Shown here: positions 36,779 to 46,178 of the stretch, in pieces
How the letters are laid out: every line of letters starts with the position of its first letter
Position numbering within the stretch: position 1 is the first letter of the stretch
From: CAKOTZ01 sp964489885
Lineage (GTDB): Bacteria; Bacillota; Clostridia; TANB77; CAG-508
Direction: 5' to 3'
Assembly: GCA_964489885.1 (NCBI GenBank)
Contig: CAZAZX010000007.1
Location: 1 to 64,000 of the forward strand
Length of the DNA stretch: 64,000 nucleotides
Made by a program: the position numbers and the translations under genes
Notes under the pieces: model-generated
The model's input: the letters and a program-made list of their open reading frames with translations, nothing else
Told to the model about the DNA's origin: nothing
The model's database searches: none

Positions 36779-37861
36779 TTATAACATAACATTATCAAAA
36801 GCAAATTGTTCTTGCATTCTTTTTAAAGATTGTTTAATAGTTTTTGCCCTTACAGAACCAATTCCTTCAACTTTATCTAATTCATCTATTTCAGCAAGGA
36901 GAATGTGTTGAAAAGATTTGAAATATCTAACTAAATTTTCAACTATATTAGATGGTACTTTGGGCACTTTATTTAATATACGGTAGCCTTTAGGATAAAC
37001 TGCCACTTCTTCAAAATTGTCAAAATTTTCGAATCCTAAATTTCTTGCAATAATTACACTATCAATTAATCCACCATTATTTTTTTCTTGAATAGCCCCT
37101 AGTACTTCCTCAGCAGTTTTCTTATTATTCTTAGCCATATAGTCTTTTATGATTAGCAGTTCTTCATTTTCAAGTCCACCTATCAATTCTTCCATTTGCA
37201 TTTTTACAAGTCTTCCATCTTCGCCTAATTCGTATATTCTTCTTTTTACTTCTTCAACTACCTTGTTAACCATTTCAGCTCTTTGAATACAATTAATTAC
37301 ATTGTCTAAAGTTACTATATCATTAAACTCATATTCACTTAGTAAACTTAGTTTACTATCAAATACTTTTTTATACTTTTCTAAAATTTGTATTGCTTGA
37401 TTAGCTTTAGAAATAATTTTTGATGTATCTTCAATTGTATATCTGAAATTGCCTTTAAAAACTGTAATTATATTTCTTCTCTGAGAAATACTTATTACAA
37501 GTTTTCCTGTTTGTTTTGCAGTACGTTCAGCTGTTCTATGGCGAGTACCTGTTTCCATTGTTGGAATATCTGATGATGGTATAATCTGTGCATTAGCTAT
37601 TAGTATACGTTTCAAGTCTTCACTAAGTACTATCGCTCCATCCATTTTTGCTAATTCATATAGACGAGAGGATGTATATTCTTCATTTATATTGAATCCA
37701 CCATCTACAATGTCCAAAATTTCTTTGGAATCTCCTATTATTATTAATGCACCTGTTTTTGCTTTCAAAATGTTTTCTAATCCTTCTCTCAAGCTAGTTC
37801 CTGGTGCTATTAACTTTAATATTTCTGTTGTATAGTCTTCTTTTTTTAATGTTTCATCCAA
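36779..37861 (-). CDS. disA: DNA integrity scanning diadenylate cyclase DisA
   Basis: A 360-residue octameric enzyme that makes c-di-AMP while scanning DNA, a sporulation checkpoint in Bacillus. The DAC domain shows DGAIVLSED and GTRHRTAERTA. A helical spine and a C-terminal helix-hairpin-helix (LDKVEGIGSVRAKTIKQSL) follow. It lies 15 bases after radA, the conserved pair. Confidence 0.95.
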   Translation of the reverse strand: MDETLKKEDYTTEILKLIAPGTSLREGLENILKAKTGALIIIGDSKEILDIVDGGFNINEEYTSSRLYELAKMDGAIVLSEDLKRILIANAQIIPSSDIPTMETGTRHRTAERTAKQTGKLVISISQRRNIITVFKGNFRYTIEDTSKIISKANQAIQILEKYKKVFDSKLSLLSEYEFNDIVTLDNVINCIQRAEMVNKVVEEVKRRIYELGEDGRLVKMQMEELIGGLENEELLIIKDYMAKNNKKTAEEVLGAIQEKNNGGLIDSVIIARNLGFENFDNFEEVAVYPKGYRILNKVPKVPSNIVENLVRYFKSFQHILLAEIDELDKVEGIGSVRAKTIKQSLKRMQEQFAFDNVML

Positions 37862-37876
37862 AAATTATTCACTTCC

Positions 37877-39235
37877 TTACTTTAAGCCTAGCTGTTTCAT
37901 TGCTTCAACAATATTTTTCACACCTATTATATCTAAATTAAATTTCTCTTTCAATAGTTTTTTATTATTTTCTGAAATAATACATTTTTTAAATCCTAAC
38001 TTTTCTGCCTCTTTTATTCTTTTTTCTATTAAATTAACAGTTCTTACTTCTCCTGTAAGTCCAACTTCTCCGATAGCAACAACATCTTTTGGTATACTAA
38101 CATTTTTAAAACTAGATGCTGCAGCTAAAATTATTCCCAAATCTATTGCTGGCTCATTTATTTTTATTCCACCGACGACATTTAAATACACATCTTGATT
38201 GCCCAATGGAAATCCTGCTTTTTTCTCTAAGACAGCAATCAACAAAGTTAATCTATTATAATCAATTCCATTTGCAGTTCTTCTTGGTAATCCAAAAACA
38301 CTTTGAGTTACTAAAGCTTGTAATTCAATCATTAATGCTCTTGTTCCTTCAATACTAGATACAACAATTGAACCTGCTGGGTTTCCATCTCTTTCTGATA
38401 ATAAAATTGACGAAGGATTTTTTATTTCTACCATCCCTTCATTTTGCATTTCAAACATTCCAATTTCATTTGTTGAGCCAAATCTATTTTTTACACCTCT
38501 AAGCATTCTATATGAAAAATACCTTTCTCCTTCTAAATACAAAACTGTGTCTACCATATGTTCTAAAACCCTTGGCCCTGCGATATTTCCATCTTTAGTT
38601 ACGTGTCCAATTATTATAGTTGTTATTGAGTTTTCCTTGCACATCTTCATGATTCTTGCTGTTATTTCTCTAACTTGACTTATACTACCAGGTGCAGATG
38701 TTATATCATCTGAATATATCGTTTGGACAGAGTCTATAATAACTAGACTTGGATTTAAGCTATCAATAGCTTCTTGGATTAAATCTATATCAGTCTGTGC
38801 AAGGAACATTAAATTTTCATTATTTACATTTAGTCTATCAGCTCTTATTTTTATCTGTTCTGCAGATTCTTCCCCTGATACATATAATATTTTTCCATCA
38901 GTTTTTATATTATTGCAAATTTGTAGTATTAAAGTTGATTTTCCAATTCCTGGTTCTCCACCAAGTAAAACTAATGATCCGTCTACAAGTCCCCCACCTA
39001 AAACTCTATCTAATTCTCCTATTCCAGTTGAAGTTCTTGCTGTTTTTTTATTTTCAACATCTTTTAATTTTATCGGAGAAACACTTTTTTTCTCTTTATT
39101 CTTTCCACTTGTTGCGGTTGTTATTTTCTCTTCAAAAAATGAATTCCAGGAATTACACCCTGGACATTTTCCTAGCCATTTTGCAGACTCATACCCGCAA
39201 CTATTACATACAAAAATTGTTTTTGCTTTTGCCAT
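37877..39235 (-). CDS. radA: DNA repair protein RadA
   Basis: About 452 residues from ATG 39235 (AAGGGTG upstream). An N-terminal zinc finger (FVCNSCGYESAKWLGKCPGC) is followed by a RecA-like ATPase (GGEPGIGKSTL), the RadA signature KNRFGSTNE and a C-terminal Lon-like domain (GGIKINEPAIDLG). It assists branch migration in recombination and sits upstream of disA. Confidence 0.95.
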   Translation of the reverse strand: MAKAKTIFVCNSCGYESAKWLGKCPGCNSWNSFFEEKITTATSGKNKEKKSVSPIKLKDVENKKTARTSTGIGELDRVLGGGLVDGSLVLLGGEPGIGKSTLILQICNNIKTDGKILYVSGEESAEQIKIRADRLNVNNENLMFLAQTDIDLIQEAIDSLNPSLVIIDSVQTIYSDDITSAPGSISQVREITARIMKMCKENSITTIIIGHVTKDGNIAGPRVLEHMVDTVLYLEGERYFSYRMLRGVKNRFGSTNEIGMFEMQNEGMVEIKNPSSILLSERDGNPAGSIVVSSIEGTRALMIELQALVTQSVFGLPRRTANGIDYNRLTLLIAVLEKKAGFPLGNQDVYLNVVGGIKINEPAIDLGIILAAASSFKNVSIPKDVVAIGEVGLTGEVRTVNLIEKRIKEAEKLGFKKCIISENNKKLLKEKFNLDIIGVKNIVEAMKQLGLK

Positions 39236-39438
39236 TAAATTCACCCTTCTATTGTGTTATTTACTACAGAAACATTAAGACCTGTATATTAAAAATATTT
39301 TATCATTGTTTAAATTTAATGTAAACATTTAAAGTATGGTTTTATTTTTCGCTATAAAATTTTTATCACATTTTTTAACATTACAATATCAAATTAGTCA
39401 AAAAAAATAGCTGAAAATCTATATTTCAGCTACTACTT

Positions 39439-39524
39439 TGGTGGGCAGGGATGGATTCGAACCATCGTACACTTGCGTGGCCAGATTTACAGTCTGGTGC
39501 CTTTAACCACTCGACCACCTACCC
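39439..39524 (-). tRNA. tRNA-Tyr (GUA)
   Basis: A class II tRNA of 86 bases with a long variable arm and encoded CCA. The anticodon arm CAGACTGTAAATCTG gives GTA; the acceptor pairs GGGTAGG with CCTGCCC. Confidence 0.93.
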
Positions 39525-39525
39525 A

Positions 39526-39602
39526 TGGTGCTCCCTCAAGGATTTGAACCTTGGACCCACCGGTTATGAGCCGGTTGCTCTGACCAACTGAGCTAAGGGA
39601 GC
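39526..39602 (-). tRNA. tRNA-Met (CAU), elongator-like
   Basis: GCTCCCTTAGCTCAG start, anticodon loop CTCATAA (CAT), CCA encoded. A fully paired acceptor (GCTCCCT/AGGGAGC) indicates an elongator rather than an initiator. Confidence 0.9.
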
Positions 39603-39798
39603 TTTTGCTTAACGCTTTTTTTAATATACTATATTTATCAAATTCTGTCAATAAGTTTTTTACAAATTTTTAAAATATTTTTTTGAATTTTTATTTTATT
39701 TTTCGACCTAATATGATACAATAAGAAAAAATTATTTATGCTGAATTTGGATTTTCGACTAATAGACAGAAAAATCTCAAATTTTAGCAATTATAGCT

Positions 39799-39827
39799 TA
39801 TTTAGCAAACTGTCCGCTTGCTAAATA
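39799..39827. promoter_or_regulatory. Perfect 10-bp hairpin in the leader of the zinc-ribbon gene
   Basis: TATTTAGCAA and TTGCTAAATA pair around a 9-base loop, 28 bases upstream of the ATG. No T-run follows. The rest of 39603-39855 is AT-rich and otherwise unremarkable. Confidence 0.4.
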
Positions 39828-39855
39828 GCATTCTAGAATTATTGGAGGAATCACT

Positions 39856-40128
39856 ATGGAATTTAAAAAATGTAAACGTTGTGGTAACTTTTTCTTAAGC
39901 AATAACGATGTATGTTATAGTTGCTCAACCAAAGATGAATATGAAATAACAAAATTAAAAAAATTTTTTGAGTTAAATGATCAATCATATTCTTTAGAAG
40001 AAATTTCATTTAATACAGGAATTAAGTTGAGTAATTTAGATAGATATATGAATAAAGATGAATTTAAAGATATATCTAAAAAACTAAATAAATCAAATAA
40101 TATTGATAATTTAAGTATTAATCTATAA
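39856..40128 (+). CDS. Zinc-ribbon plus helix-turn-helix-like small protein (YvyF-like)
   Basis: A 90-residue protein with TTGGAGG upstream. The N-terminal zinc ribbon has CKRCGNFF and CYSCS pairs. The middle (YSLEEISFNTGIKLSNLDRYM) resembles a helix-turn-helix. The layout matches the YvyF family of flagellar-operon regulators, but no flagellar genes are here. Role unknown. Confidence 0.75.
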   Translation: MEFKKCKRCGNFFLSNNDVCYSCSTKDEYEITKLKKFFELNDQSYSLEEISFNTGIKLSNLDRYMNKDEFKDISKKLNKSNNIDNLSINL

Positions 40129-40149
40129 AAACCTTTTTGTGTTGAAACA

Positions 40150-40185
40150 AAAATAAAGCTATCTAGGACAAGATAGCTTTATTTT
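40150..40185. terminator. Terminator of the zinc-ribbon gene
   Basis: AAATAAAGCTATCT pairs with AGATAGCTTTATTT around a 6-base loop. Confidence 0.85.
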
Positions 40186-40230
40186 ATGGCTTTTATGGCT
40201 TTACTATAAATATTTATATCAATTAATTTT

Positions 40231-40965
40231 CTATATCATTCTTTGTTTTACCGCTTCGTAAATAATAATCCCAGCAGATACAGAAGCATTTAAAGAGCTT
40301 ATTTTTCCATACATAGGAATTTTAATTAAAATATCACAAGATTCTTTGACAAGTCTACTAATTCCAGCTCCCTCATTACCAATTACTAAAGCAATTGGGC
40401 CTTCTAAATCCTGTTCATAATACAATGTCTTTGTATTAATGTCAGTTCCTATAACCCATAATCCTTTATCTTTCAAATATTTTATAGTTTCAGTTAAATT
40501 ATTCACCCTTGCTACATTCATATATTCAATAGCACCAGCTGATGTTTTTTCAACAGTTGCATTAACACTTGCAGCTCTTCTTTTTGGAATAATAACGCCA
40601 TGAGCTCCAGCAGTTTCTGCCGTTCTAATAATTGAACCAAGATTATGAACATCTTCTATTCCATCCAAAATAATAATGAATGGATCTTCGCCTCTTTCTT
40701 TTGCACATTTCAAAATATCATCAACATCGCAATATTCAAAAGGTGGAACTAATGCAATTACTCCTTGATGATTTTTGGTTTGAGACATTAAATCTAATTT
40801 ATTTTTTTCTGTTTCAACAATTACTATTTTTTTTCCTTTTGCAACCGAAATTATTTTATTAATTGAACCATGCTTTTCTCCCTTTTGAACAAATAATTTG
40901 TTAATATCCCTATCAGAATTAAGCAATTCTAAAACAGCATTTCTTCCTTCAACTTGATCTTCCAT
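40231..40965 (-). CDS. rlmB: 23S rRNA 2'-O-methyltransferase RlmB (SpoU family)
   Basis: A 244-residue SPOUT methyltransferase. The N-terminal substrate-binding domain starts VEGRNAVLELL. The knotted catalytic domain has ILDGIEDVHNLGSIIRTAE, ALVIGNEGAGISRL and SLNASVSAGIIIYE. It probably methylates the G2251-equivalent of 23S rRNA. It follows lepA by 13 bases. Confidence 0.92.
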   Translation of the reverse strand: MEDQVEGRNAVLELLNSDRDINKLFVQKGEKHGSINKIISVAKGKKIVIVETEKNKLDLMSQTKNHQGVIALVPPFEYCDVDDILKCAKERGEDPFIIILDGIEDVHNLGSIIRTAETAGAHGVIIPKRRAASVNATVEKTSAGAIEYMNVARVNNLTETIKYLKDKGLWVIGTDINTKTLYYEQDLEGPIALVIGNEGAGISRLVKESCDILIKIPMYGKISSLNASVSAGIIIYEAVKQRMI

Positions 40966-40978
40966 ATTTCACCCTTCT

Positions 40979-42793
40979 TTATTTATTTTCTTCATCTAAC
41001 TTAAGTACACTTAAAAATGCATCTTGAGGAATTTCTACACTTCCAATCTGCCTCATTCTCTTCTTTCCTTTTTTCTGCTTTTCGAGAAGCTTCTTTTTCC
41101 TTGTAATGTCTCCTCCATAGCATTTTGCAAGAACATCCTTACGCATAGCAGAAATTGTTTCCCTTGCAATTATTTTTCCTCCAATTACTGCTTGTAACGG
41201 TATTTCAAATAGTTGTCTAGGAATAACGGTTTTTAATTTTTCAATCATCTTTTTCCCTCTAGTATATGCCATATCTTTATGCACAATAAAAGATAAAGCA
41301 TCCACAGGTTCGCCATTAATATGAATATCAAGTTTTACTAAATTTGATTTTCGATATTCTTTAAACGAATAATCAAAAGATGCATAACCCCTTGTTTTTG
41401 ATTTTAGAGTATCAAAAAAGTCATATATAATTTCATTTAACGGCAAATCGTATTGTAATATAACTCTTGATTCATCAAGGTACTTCATATCAATATAATT
41501 TCCTCTTCTGTTCTGGCATACCTCCATTACATTTCCCACAAATTCTTTTGGCAACATAATTTCAGCATTCACAATTGGCTCTTCTATAAAACTTACTTCT
41601 GCTAGTGGAGGTAAATCTGTTGGATTATACAATTCAATTACTTCGCCATTAGTTTTATGAACCTTGTAAATAACAGAAGGTGCTGTAGTAATTAAGCCTA
41701 AATCAAACTCCTTATCTAGTCTTTCTTGAATAACTTCTAAATGAAGAAGCCCTAAAAAACCACAACGGAATCCAAATCCCAATGCAATTGAAGTTTCAGG
41801 CTCAAATTCTAATGCTGCATCATTTAATTTCAATTTTTCTAAAGATAACTTTAATTCTTCGTACTGACTTCCATCTAAAGGATAAACACCGCAATATACC
41901 ATTGGATGAACTTTCTTATAACCTGGCAATGCTTCTTTTGCTCTATTTTCAGTTTTTGTAATCGTATCCCCTACTCTAACATCTGTTACACTTTTTACGC
42001 TTGCTGCAATATATCCAACCTCTCCAACTGTAAGTTCTTTTGATGAAATATATTGTCCAGCCCCAAAATATCCGACTTCTGCAACAACAAATTTTTTGTT
42101 ATTAGACATAAATTCAATTTCATCGCCTGTCTTAACTTTTCCGTTTTTTACCCTAACATGGCTAACAGCACCCTTATAGTTATCATAAAAAGAATCAAAA
42201 ATCAGGCATTGAAGCGGTGCATCTATATCGCCTTTTGGGGCTGGAAAGTCTGTTACAATTCTTTCTAGAACCTCTTCGACATTCAGACCTGACTTTGCAG
42301 AAATGCAAGGAGCATCCATTGCTGGTATTCCTATTACATCTTCTATTTCTTTTTTTACATCATTAGGTCTTGCATTTGGCAAATCAATCTTATTTAATAC
42401 TGGCATTATTTCTAAATTGTTATCAATTGCTAAATAAACATTTGCTAAAGTTTGAGCTTCAATTCCTTGGCTACTATCTACAACAAGAATGGCACCCTCA
42501 CAAGCAGCTAGGCTTCTTGAAACTTCATAGTTAAAATCAACATGTCCAGGTGTATCTATTAAATTTAAGATATATTCATTTCCATCTTTAGCCTTATATA
42601 ACATACGCACAGCCTGTGCTTTAATTGTTATTCCTCTTTCTCTTTCAATTTCCATATTGTCTAATACCTGTGTTTCCATTTCTCTTTTAGAAAGAACTCC
42701 TGTCATTTCAATTAATCTATCTGCAAGTGTTGATTTTCCGTGATCAATATGTGCTATAATACTAAAATTTCTAATAAATTTTTGTTTATCCAA
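40979..42793 (-). CDS. lepA: Elongation factor 4 (LepA)
   Basis: A 604-residue translational GTPase that back-translocates stalled ribosomes. Visible are the G1 motif AHIDHGKST near residue 14, ERERGITIKAQ, DTPGHVDF and NKIDLP, then the LepA-specific C-terminal domain (AMRKDVLAKCYGGDITRKKK). Confidence 0.96.
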   Translation of the reverse strand: MDKQKFIRNFSIIAHIDHGKSTLADRLIEMTGVLSKREMETQVLDNMEIERERGITIKAQAVRMLYKAKDGNEYILNLIDTPGHVDFNYEVSRSLAACEGAILVVDSSQGIEAQTLANVYLAIDNNLEIMPVLNKIDLPNARPNDVKKEIEDVIGIPAMDAPCISAKSGLNVEEVLERIVTDFPAPKGDIDAPLQCLIFDSFYDNYKGAVSHVRVKNGKVKTGDEIEFMSNNKKFVVAEVGYFGAGQYISSKELTVGEVGYIAASVKSVTDVRVGDTITKTENRAKEALPGYKKVHPMVYCGVYPLDGSQYEELKLSLEKLKLNDAALEFEPETSIALGFGFRCGFLGLLHLEVIQERLDKEFDLGLITTAPSVIYKVHKTNGEVIELYNPTDLPPLAEVSFIEEPIVNAEIMLPKEFVGNVMEVCQNRRGNYIDMKYLDESRVILQYDLPLNEIIYDFFDTLKSKTRGYASFDYSFKEYRKSNLVKLDIHINGEPVDALSFIVHKDMAYTRGKKMIEKLKTVIPRQLFEIPLQAVIGGKIIARETISAMRKDVLAKCYGGDITRKKKLLEKQKKGKKRMRQIGSVEIPQDAFLSVLKLDEENK

Positions 42794-42967
42794 AATTTGC
42801 CTCCATCTTATTTTTATTGTAGATATTTTACCATAAGGCTAAGTCAAATGCAAGAAAATACGGGCTCTAACCCTGTAATTCTTACTTGTTGCAATATTCT
42901 TTTGTTTTCAGTAATTGCAATTTTAGCAAATTGACTATATAATTAGGCAAAAGGAATGATTTATTTT

Positions 42968-45304
42968 ATGAAAAGCAAATATTTAAACAAATTAGAATTT
43001 ACCAAGATTGTGAATATATTATCTACTTTTGCAATTACTGATTTAGGAAAGAAAATGTGTTTATCACTAACACCATTAACTTCAAGTGAAAGTGTCAAAA
43101 CCTTGTTACAAGAAACTACTGAAGCAAATATATTGCTTCTTAGAAAAAGTGAACCTCCTATTGCTCCCTTAGAAAATATTAGTGCCTATTTAAAAATATT
43201 AAAAGGCAATGGAACTTTAACAACAAAAGCCTTGTTAGATTTAGCAACAGTTCTAAAAATTTCTAGAGAATTAAAACAATATATTAACAATGGAGAAATA
43301 GATATTACATTTTCTACAATAGTTGTGGAATATTTTAATCGCTTATATTCAAATTTAAATATAGAAAACACCATATTTTCATCCATATTAGACGAAAACA
43401 CTATTGATGATAGAGCTTCTGCTAATTTATATAAAATTAGACAGAATGAAAGGAAAACAGAAAGCGAAATCCGTGCTAAATTGAATTCATACTTAAATAC
43501 AAAATATATACAAGAACCAATAATAACAATCCGAAATAATCGTTTTGTTATTCCAGTAAAGCAAGAATATAAATCAAATGTAAATGGTTTATTGCATGAT
43601 ACTTCTAGTAGTGGTTCTACCCTTTTTATAGAACCTATGTCTGTTTTTGAATTAAATAATAAATTAAACAACTTAAAATCAGAAGAAAATACGGAAATTG
43701 AAATTATTCTTTCTAATTTATCTAGTCTATTTTTTAACATTACAGATGAATTAGAATCAAATATCATTGAAATTGGTAAAATTGACTTTGCTTTTGCAAA
43801 AGCAAAGTATGCTAAAAGTATAAATGCAACAGAGCCAATTATTAATGATAAAAAAATTATTGACCTAAAAAAAGCAAGACACCCTCTTATAGATAAAAAT
43901 AAAGTTGTTCCTATAAATATAGAAATTGGTAGTACTTATACTACACTTGTTGTTACAGGACCAAATACTGGTGGAAAAACTGTAACTCTAAAAACAATAG
44001 GACTTCTTACATCAATGGCAATGTCTGGTCTATATATCCCAGCCCAAGAAAAAAGTAGCATCTATGTGTTTGACAATATATTTGCTGATATTGGAGATGA
44101 TCAAAGTATTACTGAATCTTTGAGTACATTTTCATCTCATATTACCAACATAGTTGAAATAATAAATAATTCTACTTCTGAAAGTCTAATATTACTTGAT
44201 GAATTAGGTTCAGGAACAGACCCTGTTGAAGGCTCTAGTCTTGCTGTAAGCATTTTGGAAAATCTGTCTCAAAAAAATATTATAACAATTGCAACTACAC
44301 ATTATCCAGAAGTAAAAAATTATGCTTTAACAAATCCAAAATTTGAAAATGCTAGTTCAGAATTTGACTTAGAAACACTTTCTCCTACTTATCATATTTT
44401 GATTGGTGTTCCAGGTAGAAGTATGGCATTTGAAATTAGTAAAAAACTTGGACTAGACAAAAATATTTTAGAAAATGCTCAATCCAGAATTAACAATGAA
44501 ACCGTTCATATTGAAGAAATCCTAAAAAATATTTATGATAATCAAATGAAAATTCAAAATGAAAAAGAAAAAATTGAAAATTATTCAAAATTAATTGAAA
44601 ACATAAAAATTGAATTAGATCAAAGAAAAAATGAATTAGAAGCAAAAGAAACTTCTATAATTTCTGATGCAAAAATTAAAGCAAGAAATATTTTACTTGA
44701 AGCAAAAGAAGAAAGCGATGATATTATCAAGCAATTAAATTCTGCTAACAATTCTGAAGCATCTAAATTAAGAGATAAATTAAACAAAAAAATAAAGGAA
44801 ATTAAACCAGAAAATAAAAATAGCAATTATAATAAACTTGATAAAAACAGTATTGTTGAAAATATGCCAGTTTTTGTAACAACCTTAAATCAGGAAGGTA
44901 TTGTGTTAAGCAAACCTAATAATTCAAATATGGTTAGTGTTCAAATTGGAAGTATGAAAATGAATGTTTCTATTGAAAATCTAGCACCATCTACTAACGT
45001 TAATGTTAAAAAGGCAAACTCTACAATTCATACAAGTTCAAAAATTGAAAATAAAAATGTTTCAAGTGAAATCAATCTAATTGGCTTAAATGTCGATGAA
45101 GCTCTATTTCTAATTGATAAATATTTAGATGATGCCAAATTGCGTAAAATTCCAACAGTTAGAATAATTCACGGAAAAGGAACTGGTATATTAAGGAGTT
45201 CAATTCATAGATATTTAAAAACTAATAAGTATGTTGAATCATTTAGGTTAGGAACTTTTGGTGAAGGAGAAACTGGTGTTACTGTTGTTGAATTAAGAAA
45301 ATAG
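42968..45304 (+). CDS. mutS2: Endonuclease MutS2 (ribosome-rescue type)
   Basis: About 778 residues from ATG 42968, which aligns with MutS2 N-termini (KYLNKLEFTKI). Walker A GPNTGGKT lies near residue 331 and LLDELGSGTDP near 412. A long coiled coil spans about 505-610. A C-terminal Smr domain follows, with RIIHGKGTGILR. MutS2/RqcU acts on collided ribosomes and recombination intermediates. It is followed 10 bases later by a solo end of repeat family A. Confidence 0.95.
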   Translation: MKSKYLNKLEFTKIVNILSTFAITDLGKKMCLSLTPLTSSESVKTLLQETTEANILLLRKSEPPIAPLENISAYLKILKGNGTLTTKALLDLATVLKISRELKQYINNGEIDITFSTIVVEYFNRLYSNLNIENTIFSSILDENTIDDRASANLYKIRQNERKTESEIRAKLNSYLNTKYIQEPIITIRNNRFVIPVKQEYKSNVNGLLHDTSSSGSTLFIEPMSVFELNNKLNNLKSEENTEIEIILSNLSSLFFNITDELESNIIEIGKIDFAFAKAKYAKSINATEPIINDKKIIDLKKARHPLIDKNKVVPINIEIGSTYTTLVVTGPNTGGKTVTLKTIGLLTSMAMSGLYIPAQEKSSIYVFDNIFADIGDDQSITESLSTFSSHITNIVEIINNSTSESLILLDELGSGTDPVEGSSLAVSILENLSQKNIITIATTHYPEVKNYALTNPKFENASSEFDLETLSPTYHILIGVPGRSMAFEISKKLGLDKNILENAQSRINNETVHIEEILKNIYDNQMKIQNEKEKIENYSKLIENIKIELDQRKNELEAKETSIISDAKIKARNILLEAKEESDDIIKQLNSANNSEASKLRDKLNKKIKEIKPENKNSNYNKLDKNSIVENMPVFVTTLNQEGIVLSKPNNSNMVSVQIGSMKMNVSIENLAPSTNVNVKKANSTIHTSSKIENKNVSSEINLIGLNVDEALFLIDKYLDDAKLRKIPTVRIIHGKGTGILRSSIHRYLKTNKYVESFRLGTFGEGETGVTVVELRK

Positions 45305-45314
45305 TCTCCAAATA

Positions 45315-45341
45315 TGGACAATGGGACGGTTCTCTTGTCCA
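45315..45341. repeat. Solo end of MITE family A
   Basis: TGGACAATGGGACGGTTCTC then TTGTCCA: one hairpin end of the family A element, immediately after the mutS2 stop, probably serving as its terminator-like hairpin. Confidence 0.75.
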
Positions 45342-45356
45342 TATATTGTTAAAATC

Positions 45357-45692
45357 TTATTGTTCATTAGTTTCATTTAATTCTTTTTTCCAATTGCTTT
45401 TTCCATATATTACTCTAATAATTCTGACTATACCATCATTTTCAAATACTTGATAAAAAATCATAAAATTTTTTACATTAATTTTTCTTAAATTTTCGAT
45501 TCCTACTTGTTCTTTGTCCATTACATTATAAATACTTGGATATTGTTTCAAACTTAGTATTTTTTCTTTTATTATCTCTCTGTGTTGTTCAGCAATGTTA
45601 GGTTCTTTCAACTTGTTTTTAATATAATCTACCAATTCTCGTATATCATAAGTTGCATTTTTAGATAGTTTTATTTTATATATTTTATCCAT
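45357..45692 (-). CDS. RelE/ParE-family toxin
   Basis: A 111-residue protein starting MDKIYKIKLSKNATYDI; ATG 45692 is preferred, with AGGAG 6 bases upstream. The two-helix start, NLRKINVKNFMIFYQV strand region and VRIIRVIYGKSNW end fit RelE/ParE toxins. It lies 9 bases after its antitoxin. Confidence 0.82.
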   Translation of the reverse strand: MDKIYKIKLSKNATYDIRELVDYIKNKLKEPNIAEQHREIIKEKILSLKQYPSIYNVMDKEQVGIENLRKINVKNFMIFYQVFENDGIVRIIRVIYGKSNWKKELNETNEQ

Positions 45693-45701
45693 CTTCAACT
45701 C

Positions 45702-45962
45702 CTAGATTTTATCTATAATTTCAAAAGCCTCTTCAAAAGTATATTCTTCTTTGTTTCTTATATCTTCAACACCTTGTTCTAGCTTATTTACTAAATCGTT
45801 GTTATCTTTTGCAACTAACCTTTTTGGTATATTTTTTTCAAATTTTTTTTGAAAGCTTTTTTCCTCTAGGTAATCTGCATAACTAAGCAATTCTCCTAAC
45901 ACCTCGTCTGGAATTGTTTGTATCTTTTCTATTAACTCTTTTCTCATAGCCAATGCACTCAT
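45702..45962 (-). CDS. Antitoxin partner of the RelE/ParE toxin
   Basis: An 86-residue, mostly helical protein, MSALAMRKELIEKIQTIP, with DEVLGELLSYADYLEEK, resembling DUF2281-type antitoxins. It has an acidic C-terminus, EEYTFEEAFEIIDKI. GAGAGGTG precedes ATG 45962. It precedes the toxin, as expected. Confidence 0.72.
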   Translation of the reverse strand: MSALAMRKELIEKIQTIPDEVLGELLSYADYLEEKSFQKKFEKNIPKRLVAKDNNDLVNKLEQGVEDIRNKEEYTFEEAFEIIDKI

Positions 45963-46072
45963 TACATTCACCTCTCAATTAAATATCTATTTTCATTATA
46001 ACACATTGACTTACTTATAACAATATTTTTTGTGCAGAAATGGACACGGCTCTTTTCTTATGTATAATTCGT

Positions 46073-46156
46073 GTTGCTATCAAATAGTCAAATAGGGACG
46101 GAGGATTTTTGCTTATTGAAATTAGCAAAAATCCTCCGTCCCTATTTGATAGCAAC
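46073..46156. repeat. Very long hairpin element, family B
   Basis: The left arm (GTTGCTATCAAATAG, then AAATAGGGACGGAGGATTTT to TGC) and the right arm (GCAAAAATCCTCCGTCCC to TATTTGATAGCAAC) are near-perfect inverted copies with an 11-base loop. It looks like a MITE or the ends of a lost insertion sequence. The arm CAAAAATCCTCCGTCCC recurs at about 648-664 beside the transposase remnant. Confidence 0.75.
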
Positions 46157-46178
46157 AAGGTTCTGGTGGGTCAGGTTT

